Below, one piece after another: positions 1-11,178 of a DNA stretch of 64,000 nt. A program made the position numbers and the translations under genes. This DNA comes from Strongyloides papillosus. Taxonomy: Eukaryota; Nematoda; Chromadorea; Rhabditida; Strongyloididae. The notes under the pieces are model-generated. The model did not search any database and was not told the origin of the DNA. It worked only from the letters and a program-made list of their open reading frames with translations. The stretch lies in assembly GCA_005656395.1 (NCBI GenBank), contig SRSI01000050.1:3658001-3722000 (forward strand), given 5' to 3'. How positions within the stretch are numbered: the first letter of the stretch is position 1; every line of letters begins with the position of its first letter.

Positions 1-1113
1 CCCCTAGACAACATAATGATACTAATTCTTTAGATCCATCATATAATTTCTAACAATGAATATATTAGCTAAAATTGTTGAACATTTTGTTCATAATTTT
101 ATTTTCAGAGAATTTATTGATCTTGATGTTGTAGCTAGAGTTAATTTTCTATTAAGGTTACATTTTTTAGATATTTCATTCACTTCATATACACGTGCTA
201 CAAACCCGACTTCGTATATTTTTGGCGTGTTTAGCCAGCTTGCAGTTACCCGCAGTGAGCGTTTAGAGGAAGCTATGCAAGACATTTATTCTATCTGTAA
301 GCAATTTTTTTGTGCAGTTAACTTACTAGTTGTTATCAGCAGGTAGACTAAATTTTTAACCGATACTTAAAGGATAATTGCGAGTAGAATTAAAAACCAT
401 TTAATGCCCAACAAATAATGACCAATTACAAAACAAAAAGTTTATTTAAAAATTAAAAACGTAATAAAAACAGAATTTAATACAAAAATTATACACGTAT
501 ATGGGACAGTATAAAAAAAGTTCCTCACATGTATCAAAAAAACCGCCTGATGATATTTGGACAATAGATCTGCTGGTAAACCTTAAAATGAGCAATTTTT
601 AAAATCACAAAATGAAACTTAACTTACCATGGAACTTTGGAATTTGCGAAATAGATATTAGAAGGCCTAAAAAAGAAACATTAGTATGAACATAAATTTT
701 TTTTAATTTACCCATGACATATTGAATCAAGATAAATTGATAGTAATAGGTCTAAAATAGAAACATTATTATATCATAAAACAAAAATAAATCTACTTAT
801 AAATCTGCATATATGCTGCAAAGTGAATCTGAAACTCCGGAAACATCAATGATATTATTCTAAAATCATAAATATTATTGTTTAATTAAAAATTTAACTT
901 GCTAAAAATGAAGCACTAAAAACTACGCCAAAATATTTTGAAAAATGCATTATATTGTGGTAAAAAAACCCAATGACAATAGATTAAATCTATTAAATGT
1001 CAGGCTATTGTGAAAAAATTTTTGTTTAAAAGACAACTTTATGTAAAAAATGACAACAAAAATGACGGAAAAAATTATTGACAATAAATTTTTAAATTAA
1101 TCATGACAAGTTT
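1..1113. other. Intergenic, no supported gene
   Basis: AT-rich sequence. A 96-codon open frame on the plus strand (56-346) has no recognisable domain. It overlaps a shorter minus-strand frame, so neither is called. GACA/TGTC words start to accumulate from about 970 onward. Confidence 0.5.
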
Positions 1114-2310
1114 TCATACATTGGCATTTTCTATCTTGACATCTACAGGCCATGGGAAGTCAGAACTTTTCCAAAAAGTTTCAAAGTCATCAGAATTAAA
1201 ACTTGCTTTTTGACCGCGACCGCTCCAATGACTAGCTCTGTTATTAATGGCTTCAACGACAGTACTAAAATACTGTTGTCTCTCTTCTTTGACACAAAAG
1301 CTTGCCATCCCACAATACAATAGGGCTTCTAAAATAAAGTCATTAATTTTTTAATGTCAAAATTACGTCTAAATGTCTTCATTTTGTCCTCTGGCAATGG
1401 AGGTCTTTTAGATGTCCGTGTCAACGAATGATAAAATTTAAAAAATATTTGGACATCTTTGGGAAACATAATGTCAGCAATTGTCATTCCAAGTTTTTGA
1501 GGATTGGACAAATCCTTGGCAATTGTACTAATGTCCGTATGTTTGTCTAAGAATTGGCGCAAGTTGGCATCTGGAGCCTTCTTGATCTGAAGAGACGAAT
1601 GATAATTATATTATTAAACATACCGAAACAAGATGGTCCCTATCAATGGCAATGACTACTTTTCTGACATCTAAAGCGACAAAACACAATGGCTTTTTTT
1701 CATCACCAATTTTTACTGACCATGTTCCTGCTGTATTCCAATTATCAATGTCTTTCTTTGCCACTTTTCTTTTTGACGGTTCCTGAATTGACATATTTTC
1801 AATCGTAGACATAATTGTATTGACACCTTCGTCGTTAATTGTCTTAATTTTGTCAATGGCATCTGAAATTGCCTTGTCAACATACAATTTAAGTTTTTCT
1901 TGGCACCTATTTTCCATTTGTTTCAGCATGTTGTCTAGTCTTAATGTCATCAAACGCATTGCTGTAGTTGATTCTTGTGATGTTGGCGTAGAATATGACT
2001 GACTTTCTGACGATAAATGTGTCGCTTGGGTGACAAAATTAGTAACATATTTATTTTCCTTGTCCTTTTCACTGACATTATTTTGTCTTAATCTTGGAGT
2101 TTCCTTAAGAGTCGAATGTTTCATGGCATTTTTCGCTGCAATTTTGTCTTGACTACTGGCACCATCAATGACATTGTCCTTTAAATAGTTGACATGATGT
2201 TTTGGCGATTTTGAATTTTTTCTTGAACGGTGGATATTTGACATGTAATCTTTAAGACCGTCAAGATCATCATCAGAAGATTCTTCATATAAATCCAAGT
2301 ATCCCGGCAT
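1114..2310 (-). CDS. Orphan three-exon protein, acidic/low-complexity N-terminus
   Basis: Three exons join in frame with GT-AG introns of 37 and 38 nt: 2310-1624 (ends in phase 0), 1586-1367 (phase 1) and 1328-1114, giving 373 residues. The first exon opens with an acidic stretch (EESSDDDLDG) and is Ser/Thr/Asn/Gln-rich to about residue 110. A helical segment around 115-165 follows. The last ~170 residues look folded, hydrophobic and Trp-containing (TWSVKIG, ending near FPWPVDVKIENANV). I do not recognise the family; there is no reverse transcriptase, integrase or transposase motif. A possible further 5' exon exists: ATG TCA GCA ATT at 2522-2511 is followed by a GTAAGG donor, and the acceptor at about 2320 would join it in frame to the MPGYLDLY start. 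The gene lies wholly inside a tract rich in GACA/TGTC. Existence of the gene is fairly well supported by two clean intron joins; function is unknown. Confidence 0.6.
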
Positions 2311-2620
2311 TATGAATATCTAAAATTGTAAAAAAATTTAGACAAATTACTAAAATAAAAAGTAATGTCAGATAAAATGTTACAAATGAACTGAATAAAA
2401 GTAATTTCTCCCAAACTTTCTCATGCACAAGACATGAAATACGATAAATGATAAAGTACAAAGACCAACTCCTTTGTCGTTGTAAGTAATTTAGTGACTT
2501 GTACCTTACAATTGCTGACATTTTAAAAGTCAAACACTTTTTATCGATAACTGTTTTTTCTACCATGAATGCTAATTTATTGTCAAAATGGAAAACAGCG
2601 ATGACCATTTTGTAGGTCAC

Positions 2621-3513
2621 AAAAGTATAGTCTTGATTTTGTTAAACATAGTCTTGCCAATGAACGAAAAGACAATGAAGAGACAATAAAGAACGGATAT
2701 TAAAAGATGAGGATATTTTAAATTATTTACCAGATCCTGAGTCATATTTTAAGAAAAAATCTTTTAATATTACAAAATGTTTAACATCACTTTATCCTTT
2801 TTTATAATTTTTAATGTTAAAAGTAATACAAAAAGGAATACTTATCGAACGTTAATTATTTTTTAAATAAGTAACATATCATGATTTAATATTTTAAGAC
2901 AGCAAAAAAAAGCAACTCATTTCCTTCTATCTAATAGGCGAACAAATATGTACTTTTAACCTTTACTAAAACGTTATTACTTGCGGTGTACCATTGCATG
3001 ATGGTAAGGAACCGGCTCTTGAAAAAATTCATTGTTATGTACTTCATAATATGAGAAGTTATGGCATCGTATTCTTGTCGTTAAAAATAATGCTAGCACT
3101 GAAGTTCTCTCAAAGGCACATTGTTTTGTTATATTATTTTAATGAAACCATTTTTTATCATCGATCAACAATTGTTGTATCACCACAACATTTTTAAATA
3201 CTTTATTTTATCTCTCCTTACTCATACATTATGTATAAAAGCATTAATTCTTTGACGTTTACCTATTCGGATTTGTTAGGAAAAGTTTAACAAAATCAGT
3301 TCTTCAAATATTAACTATTTCTCCTATCTTTATAATGTTTTCTACTTTTTTTTAAAACCACTATTATATACCCTATCATTTATTTAACTTGAACTTTAAT
3401 AATGTGTTAATTTTTTATCTTGTTCAATAGTACTTATTTTTTTTACATATTATCGTTGTTTTATCTTTTTCCATTTAACTAATTATTTTTAATTTTATTC
3501 TTACTTTTTTCAG
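2621..3513. other. Intergenic
   Basis: AT-rich spacer between divergent orphan genes. A 67-codon plus frame at 2994-3197 has no recognisable domain and is not called. A pyrimidine tract ending in TTTTTTCAG directly abuts the next start codon at 3514, which looks like a trans-splice acceptor. Confidence 0.5.
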
Positions 3514-4166
3514 ATGGTATTCACTTGTAATATTTGTTGGTATACGTATGGAGTTCCCGGTACAGCACATTCAATTTACCCCACAAGTTTTGATCATTTT
3601 ATGTCCAAATCATATTTTAAAACATGGAGGGATTCTAAATCTGGAGTGAACTTCAGGTGTCCGAAGTGTAATAAGATTACACTGAAGAATGATTGTCACC
3701 CTGTTTATGATATGTCAGATGAAGTAAGTCTTTTTTCTAATTTGACTATAACATGTTTTTCAAGGACCTTGAAGGCATAAATAAAGCTGGAACGTCTGAA
3801 AGAACCGTACCCAAATACAGTGTTGCATATGGTTTTATGGACAATAATTCTTTGTTTACGGAACAGTTTATGAAAAGGACCAAAAACGAAGTTTGTAGTG
3901 TTATAACTTTATTTGACCTACACAACGGACACCTTCTACTTGTTGGTTTTGTTTCACCAACAAGTACAGAATTTAATATCAAAGAAATAATTAGTTGGCG
4001 CAATGACATAACTCGTCATTCTGTGGGTTTTCATAAATCATTGTGCATGGCCATCGCCTTCAATAAATTCAGAAATAATCTTATTGGATATATCTCTGGA
4101 TTTGATGACGTTGGTCTAACAAATACTGGACACGAGGATAGTAGCCATATGGCTACCTTAGCTTAA
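3514..4166 (+). CDS. Orphan protein with RING-like CxxC/CxxC zinc site
   Basis: Two exons, 3514-3723 and 3765-4166, join in phase 0 across a 41-nt intron (GTAAGT...TTCAAG) to give 203 residues. The N-terminus carries CNIC (Cys5, Cys8), His19, His28 and CPKC (Cys49, Cys52). This spacing suits a single treble-clef or degenerate RING-type zinc site rather than a full cross-brace RING. The remaining ~130 residues form a mixed alpha/beta-looking region containing LFDLHNGHLLLVGFV. The start is set by a TTTTTTCAG acceptor immediately before the ATG, consistent with a spliced leader added with almost no 5' UTR. AATAAA signals lie about 100 nt after the stop. I do not recognise the family; an E3-like or nucleic-acid-binding role is only a guess from the zinc ligands. 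Confidence 0.6.
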
Positions 4167-5417
4167 GGGCCCCTTATTTTATTGGCCCTAATTTGGAATT
4201 TTTAAAAAAAAATTTTTTTGTATTTATTGTATATAATTTTTATTGTATATATGTATTTTATTTGTTTAATAAAATATTTAAACAATTTAGCAAATTAGGA
4301 AAAAAAATTTACAGTCAAAAAATAACCCTTTTTGTAGTCTTTAATACATTCGACAGTTATTAATTTTACTTTGGTTGAACATAATAAAAATTCTTCTCTT
4401 TTTATTTTATGCTAATATATTGTTCAATTGTTTTAATTGATAATGAAAAATCGATTTTTCCATAAATTAGTTTATTATTTAACTACCACACATTAGTTAA
4501 AGAAAACATTTGCCTAAAATTTACGCAAAAATTGAATGGTGCAAAAAAATTCTTCAAATGCTACAATCTACTTCTGATCTTGAAATCACAATTTAGAAGT
4601 ACTTTATAAATCAAGTGTACATTTGAAAAAAATTTATCTAATAAGATTTGTAAGATTGCCAGTAGTGATATACAAGGAAAAGAATTGTAATCTTCAAGTC
4701 TTTCGTGATTCAAAAGACGAAGAAATGTATGGATAGATAGTTACGTAAGTGCAAATATTTGACCTGAAGCTTCATTGTATTTTAAGTTGGACAACCCTTC
4801 TTTATCCAAACATGATTATATAGATAATGTTTTTTAAATGTTAAATTATTTATCTCGAGTGATATTCGAATGTTATCACGAGTAAGAAACTAGCATGATG
4901 CCAGAAAATTTTTAGAAATTATTTACGTTATTTTTATTTTGTATGGTATTTATATGTGCTTGTTTAAATAAATAAATAATTTTTACTATTTCATGAGGTA
5001 ATTTTTGAAACATACAATCATTGTTAAACACTTTCAGAAACTATAAAACGTGGAGAGTGGAAATATGAAGCTAATATTTTTCATGTGGATATATATAAAT
5101 TAGTAGTACTCTTTAAATATATAAAAGTGTTTCTTAGATTTTTGCTTGCATCACTTTATTTCATTTTCCCAAGGAACGTGTTCTAAATAAATTATTAACT
5201 TTAAGTATATTCTCAAAAAAAAAATATTCATATATTTAATTAATTAAAAACAATCAATATGCTTTATGTTGTAAAATTGTAGTAGACAATTTGTTGTAAA
5301 ACGATTACAAATGTTTGTTAAAGCAAAAAGAGCGACAACTTTTAATGTACAATAACAAACAGTTTTACTTAAATGCCTATATAAAGATATTTCTACTAAA
5401 CATTTTTAGCAATTATT
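4167..5417. other. Intergenic
   Basis: AT-rich spacer with no supported gene. It holds AATAAA-type polyadenylation signals after the upstream gene (around 4268). Close to the F-box start it has a TATATAAAG tract near 5380 and an ATTTTTAG acceptor 8 nt before the ATG at 5418. Confidence 0.5.
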
Positions 5418-6462
5418 ATGACTTCACTAACATCTAATACTATTACTTCTTCACTTTCAATAGAAGTGCTACCAGAAGAATTATTGATTTTAATTTTTTC
5501 TGACCTTAATTGGAAAGATATTATAAATGTTAAAAAGACATGCAAATTATTTTTTACAATTATTGAAAGTAATTTACGTAGGCTTCAAAAGCCTAAATTA
5601 CAAAAATTATTAATTAATAGTACTATTGAAAGTGATACTAGATGTAAAATTTCATTTATTTTTAAATATAATGAAACAAAAGAAATAACTATTATTATTT
5701 ATAATAATGATTTTAAAAAAGTAAGTTTTTTTTGCTATTCATTTAATTTTCAAAATTTAGAATACTGAGAAATTTTATGATGTTGGTTACCTATTCAAAA
5801 GAATGGATCTAAGTGATTTATATATAATTACCATAAGTTCTATTGGGAATACAATACTTTTTGATATACTAAATCATTATTTTCCATCAAGTATAAAAGT
5901 TGAACAAATAAATATAAAAATCAAAAATTGTCCAGTATTCAGAGGTTTCACTAAATTTATAGAGAAAATTAATCATTTATATATCCTTAATATAGAACAT
6001 CTGTGTTTTGGTAATCAAAAAATTCCCTCTAATTATACTTTTCCAAAATTTAATGGACTAGAAGAATTCAACATTAAAGAATGTTCAAAAACGAAATTCT
6101 TCAATGCAAAGATGCTAGAAAAAGTACTAAAAACCAGCCCAGCAATAAATCAACTTGGAATTTTTACCGAAAGAAATAATCTTGAATATACCGTTATCAA
6201 CACTATAAGGCAAAAACAGAATTCTAAGCACAGTGATAATTGCAATGAAGATTATTATGCTATTGCTTTACCAAATAGAAACGTAACGAATACTCTCGAT
6301 GGATTAAAAAAGTACTATAAAAATCGTTCAGTAACATTTGATGAAGATTTAAGATTTCATGGAAGTGTTTACATCTCAACAGAATGTAATTCCTGCGAAA
6401 AAGTAAATTATATCCATTTTATTTATCTAAATACAGAGCGTTTTTGTGAAGAATGTTGTTAA
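5418..6462 (+). CDS. F-box protein, isolated relative of the tandem array
   Basis: Exons 5418-5720 and 5761-6462 join in phase 0 across a 40-nt intron to give 334 residues. The F-box is at about residues 15-60 (VLPEELLILIFSDLNWKDII, then a VKKTCKLFF segment). The rest follows the same plan as the seven minus-strand genes at 25.8-42.7 kb: a first exon of about 300 nt, one short phase-0 intron, a repeat-like Leu/Ile-rich body, and a cysteine pair near the C-terminus (CNSC). F-box proteins bind Skp1 and present substrates to the cullin-RING (SCF) ubiquitin ligase; the C-terminal body would be the substrate-binding part. It sits alone on the opposite strand about 20 kb from the array and is more diverged than array members are from each other. 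An ATTTTTAG acceptor lies just upstream. Confidence 0.75.
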
Positions 6463-6620
6463 CCAATTACAAATAACAAATACTTATTAGAAAATTACAA
6501 TTTATAAATTAAAATAAAAAATATTAATATTTTTACTGTATTTTTTATTGATATCTTAAGTATGCTTTTTTATTGGCAGAAATGCTACATTATAAAAATA
6601 TATTACATCAAAACAATCTT

Positions 6621-8731
6621 TTAGTTTTTATCAAAACTTTCAATACATTCAAGTGCATCATTAACTGTAGGGAATACATTATCCTTTTTTGGCACTTCAT
6701 CTTCTTTGCACCTTTTAAACATTTCAATAATATTTTCATTGATATTAGTTAAGTAAAATTCAACATTCACCGATTTGCATTCACTTTCCGCCTTCTTCAA
6801 GACATCTAAACCCATTGAATCAAGATAGGAAATCGATGAACAGTCTAATATGATAAAATATTTATTTTCTTTTTTAATAAGTTTTTTATTGAGTATTTCG
6901 TCTTCTTTACTATTCAGCCCTTCTTCACACTTTATAATCTTCATTGAAGATAACATTCCATTATATTGTGCGCAAATTCCACCGATTTTTTCAGTAAATC
7001 TTGAAGCATTAGCAAAGTGTAATGGTGATTCAAACTTTAAAATTGTTATATTATCATTTACTTTACTTAGATTAGTGTAATTTTCTATTGGTCTGAAATA
7101 TTTTCTATTTTCATTACTTCCTAATTCAACCATTGAAGGGAATTGTTCTTGCATAACGACTGTTAATAAAATAAACCCTAATGAAACGGCCAAACCAAAG
7201 GTTACTGTTCCAAAGGCTGTTGTAGCAAAAGCAACAATCCAAACAAACTAAAAAGAGTTGCATTAAAAAGAATATAGTTTGATAATAAACATACAAAATC
7301 ATATTTACTAACTCTCCATAATCTACCAAGATCTTTAAATTGCATAAATAGTGATTTTAATGAGATTATGACAATACTGGCTAAAATACACATTGGCAAT
7401 GGTTCCAAATAAACACCTAACCACATAATTACTACAACTAACAATGAACTTGAAAAAAGAACAGTTAATTGTGTCTTTGCACCCGACATCTCGCAAACAG
7501 AAGATCTTGATAATGAAGCTCCAGTAGGATATACAGGAAAAACTGAACTTAATAATGACATTAATCCACAAGCATACAATTCTTGATTTGAATCTATCTT
7601 ATATTTGTGTTTCTTGGCAAACAATTTAGCCATTGACATAACAAACATGTAACATACAATAGATATACCAATACAATCTACATATACTAATGGAATTAGT
7701 TTAAAATTAGGTAATTTTGGTACTGGAAATCCCTGTGGAATATTATCAACAATTGGAACATTAAAGTTATCTTTAAAATTAAAGAAGCTCGAGGCAATTG
7801 TAGTAACGATAACTAAAATTAACTCTAATGGTACTGGTATCGAGGAAAATTTTTTGAACCATGGATTAAAATAATCTCGACCTAGAGATAAAAATACTAA
7901 GCCAAAAGTGGCTAGTCCCAATGTTAAGAAGTTTGTCTTATACAAATTCATTATGACATCTTTTAACATAAAAATTAACATCCCAATTCCGGAATGTTTA
8001 GGTATTTTGTATCCAAAAACTTTGTTCAATTGTGACATAAAGACATGACATGCAGCACCAGTTGTAAATCCCGATACCAATGAATCAGACATGTAATTTG
8101 TCAAGAAACTTAATCTAAATATTCCCATTATTATTTGGATTAGGCCAACTGTAAATGTTATTGTACTTGTTAATGTTAGTGAATCTATCACCTCCACACC
8201 TGGTTGAATAATTGTTGAGTTGTTATTCTCTATTTCGTCATTTACATATTTTATTCTTGTGGCCCCTGTCATCATTGAAACAACAGCAAACACACCAATA
8301 GATATGTGACGTGATGTCCCAAAAAACATGTAAACAATACACGCAAAAAAGGATGAATATAAACCATATATCGGTGGTACACCTGCCAGTGAAGCATATG
8401 CCATTCCTAAAATAGTTTTATTTTTAATGCGTCATCATACTTTTTTTAATCTAATAATATATTTTTTATTAAATCAATTTTTTTATGTTACCATGTAGAA
8501 TTTGTTTATGATACTAAAAAAAAACTTTCCTTGTGGTACGTGCATTATACCGACTGTCAAGCCTGCTATAATATCACCATGCAAGTTTTGTTTGACATTA
8601 TAATTAGGTAACCATTCAAGAATAGGAATAAACGATTTAATAGTTTTAATTAAATTAAAGCCATTCTTTTTGGGTTTTTTTTCTTCACTACTTATTCTTC
8701 CATAAATTTTATTAAATTCCTCCTGATCCAT
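6621..8731 (-). CDS. SLC26/SulP-family anion transporter with C-terminal STAS domain
   Basis: Membrane anion exchanger (sulfate permease type; C. elegans relatives are the sulp genes). Exons 8731-8515, 8406-7295 and 7247-6621 give 651 residues in frame. The family signature PQG...[20 protein letters not shown] is present, followed by about a dozen hydrophobic segments and the conserved region [13 protein letters not shown]. The third exon begins [10 protein letters not shown]...GLAVSLGF, which matches the family at that point. The STAS domain occupies the last ~150 residues, with [16 protein letters not shown] as its signature. Intron 2 (7248-7294) is canonical. Intron 1 is uncertain: the family pattern predicts PQG directly followed by MAYA, but the nearest usable GT donor in phase lies 14 nt later and inserts KFFFR. 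An acceptor (TTTTTTAG) precedes the ATG by about 9 nt. Confidence 0.9.
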
Positions 8732-9376
8732 TTTTTGTGCCTAAAAAATATGATAAAAGCATTGTAAACATAATACTTGGAAGGAAAGATTTAATGATAT
8801 TTATTTAGCAATGCAAAAATAATATTTTGAGGGTTTTTATTTGTGTAAGAATAAACATTAATGATCCAAATGTATAATTATCTGGTATATAATTTAAAAA
8901 TAAAGAGTATTTTAATATAAAATATAATAAATTCTATAAACATATCATAATAATATATTCTATAATTATACATGTACAATACAATTATATAATAACGTAA
9001 TAAATCAATGCTTATCTATTTTTAATACATTTATTGTACTAAATAGTTATATAGAAATTTTGAAACATTTTTGTCACTAAAATACAATTCTTTTTAGAGT
9101 TTCCTATTTAGAAAATTAGACATTTACACATGTATATTTACTTTACTTATTCCTTTAAGAACTATAAAATTTTTTTTTAAAACTTGATATTTGAAAAGTG
9201 ATCAATTTTCATGTCTTTTATATTTATTTTAAAATACACTTTAAAAGTCAACTAAGGTGAATGATAGTATTTATGTTTAATAATTTTTGTCAAATGCTGA
9301 GATCTTTTTATTTAAGTAGCATTAATTATTATAGTAATAAAATTTATAATGTACAAGGTCAATAATAAAAAAAGTT
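8732..9376. other. Intergenic, upstream of SLC26 and downstream of the channel gene
   Basis: Contains the presumed promoter of the transporter gene (reading leftward) and the 3' flank of the channel gene. Very AT-rich; no gene or repeat recognised. Confidence 0.5.
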
Positions 9377-11178
9377 TTAATAATCATCTTGTTTTCCAAA
9401 ACCAAGATAATAGTACCAGTAAACAATATTAAAAATAAAAAATACACCAGGAAATGCAATTCTACTAATTTGATCAACCGCTAAAGCACGCCTATTGAAA
9501 TACATTGCCTTGTAAATGAGTTCCGTCTGATGAATATATGGCTTTTTATTTGGTGGTATTGATTTAAAATATGACATTGTATCTTCAATATCTGTATCAA
9601 TGTCCTGAGGTAGCATGCCATTGGATTTCTCACTTTTAAATGAGAATGATTTTCGTTCTTTATCCGATGTTGGTATTGAAAATAAGTGCCAATTATTGGA
9701 CATGTTTGAGTATTTATTTGCCCTTCTCATATATGAATTTACGATGGCGAATTCCAGTAAAACACCAAATATAAATAACATACAGATTCCATACCAAAAG
9801 TCAATTGCTTTAGCATAAGACACAGGAGGTAATCCGAATCTTAAACCATTTGCTTGTGTTGAAAGTGTTAAAAGTGTAGAGAATGATAAAAATATCCTTG
9901 CTTGAACAACTCTTCTGAATTAGTATTATAATAAAAAAAGAGTAGTAATTTTTTACTTACCTATCTATCCAAAATGAGACCCAAGAAATGATAACAATTA
10001 ATGCAGTTGGTATATAACTTTGTACCAGGTGATATCCAATAGCTCTATCTAGAAAAATAATAGCTTTCAGACAGGAGAAACGTCCTATTCTAAATGAGTT
10101 ATCAGTTAAAGTATATCTAAAAGTCCCATTGCAATAATCAGGACTAACACCAGTAATCTTAAATTCTGGCAAACCAATTTCATCATTAAAATTTATTGGG
10201 TTCTCCGTAAACCATGTGACATTCATCTCAGACACAACGTGAGCATCTAAAAATATTTCGAAAAATAAAAAATTAAAAAATTAATTGAACATACAACTAA
10301 TAATTTTTATTTCCGTTTGTTGTTTATCATGAGGGTAGTTTTTTAAATCCAAATTTGTTGCCACATTTAGTGTTACTCTTACTCCATACGATACTGTACC
10401 ATCTTTTGCAATGTACATATTAAAATTTGGTACAGTTACTTTATGTTTGGTGGCCGAACGAGCATTGGCAAAATAAAGATCAGGTACCCAGAGGAGATCA
10501 AGAACATTTTGATCGTTTATAGATATATATTCTTCATTAGTATGAGAAAGTGATTCATCTCTCCATGTCATGTAGAGATATAAATCGATGTCGAAAGTCT
10601 GAAAAATATTTTAAGTTTAATATAAATATTTTTTACCATCTCTGTAGATCTAAAGTTTCCCAATGATTCAACGTAAAATCCGCAATGGACGGGAAGTGAA
10701 TGTGATAAATTATTTCTAGGAATTTTCTTTGTTATATGTTTATAAATATAATGATCTTGAGGATAATTTAAAGAATTAGTTGTCTTAATTAACTTCATTC
10801 TTGATTTTTTTGTTCCATCATTTGTGCTTTGTGTTGTAGTTTCGCTATCAAAATACTCATCATAAACTTCTATATCTTTTATGTTATTATTTTCTAATAA
10901 ATTATTTTTTTCCTCATGACTAAAAAGTAAATAATTATAAATAATAATTTTACTTACTTTTCACTAGGATACTCTTTAATTGAAAATTTTTCAGAGTAGT
11001 GAATAGGAAAATTAGTTGTCGGGGGAGTGGTGGTAGTACTAGTGTTATTTGTAATTAAATTATTTGAAGTGTCCGTTGAGAATTGGAAATTAGTATGATT
11101 CAAATTGTTGGTTTTTTCTTCTGATGAAATTAATAGAAACCAATTAATTAACAATAAAGCGATAGCATTCCATTCCAT
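9377..11178 (-). CDS. Cys-loop (pentameric) ligand-gated ion channel subunit, probably anion-selective
   Basis: Five exons: 11178-10958, 10919-10637, 10598-10295, 10246-9961 and 9914-9377. All introns are 38-48 nt with GT-AG ends and the total is 543 residues. An N-terminal signal peptide is followed by a Thr/Asn-rich linker, then the agonist-binding domain (MTFDIDLYLYMTWRD, LWVPDLYFANA). TM1 is AIGYHLVQSYIPT...; TM2 is RIFLSFSTLLTLSTQ; TM3 is near FWYGICMLFIFGVLLEFAIV; TM4 is near the C-terminus. In the Cys-loop region (TLNVATNLDLKNYPHDKQQT) both hallmark cysteines are threonines, in correct register with the 13-residue spacing. A second cysteine pair (DYCNGT and FSCLKA), usual in glycine/GluCl-type receptors, is kept. 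At the pore mouth, Ala-Arg at -1'/0' favours anions, but the usual -2' Pro is Gln. Which ligand it binds cannot be told from the sequence. Confidence 0.88.

Noticed and set aside
56..346. 96-codon plus-strand open frame near the window start
   Set aside because: No domain, no convincing splice structure, competing minus-strand frame in the same stretch.
1114..2310. Viral or transposon origin of the orphan gene
   Set aside because: Word composition is odd, but no polymerase, integrase, protease, capsid or transposase motif and no terminal repeats were seen.
2994..3197. 67-codon plus-strand open frame
   Set aside because: No recognisable motif; possible start is not in a supporting context and no splice partner was found.
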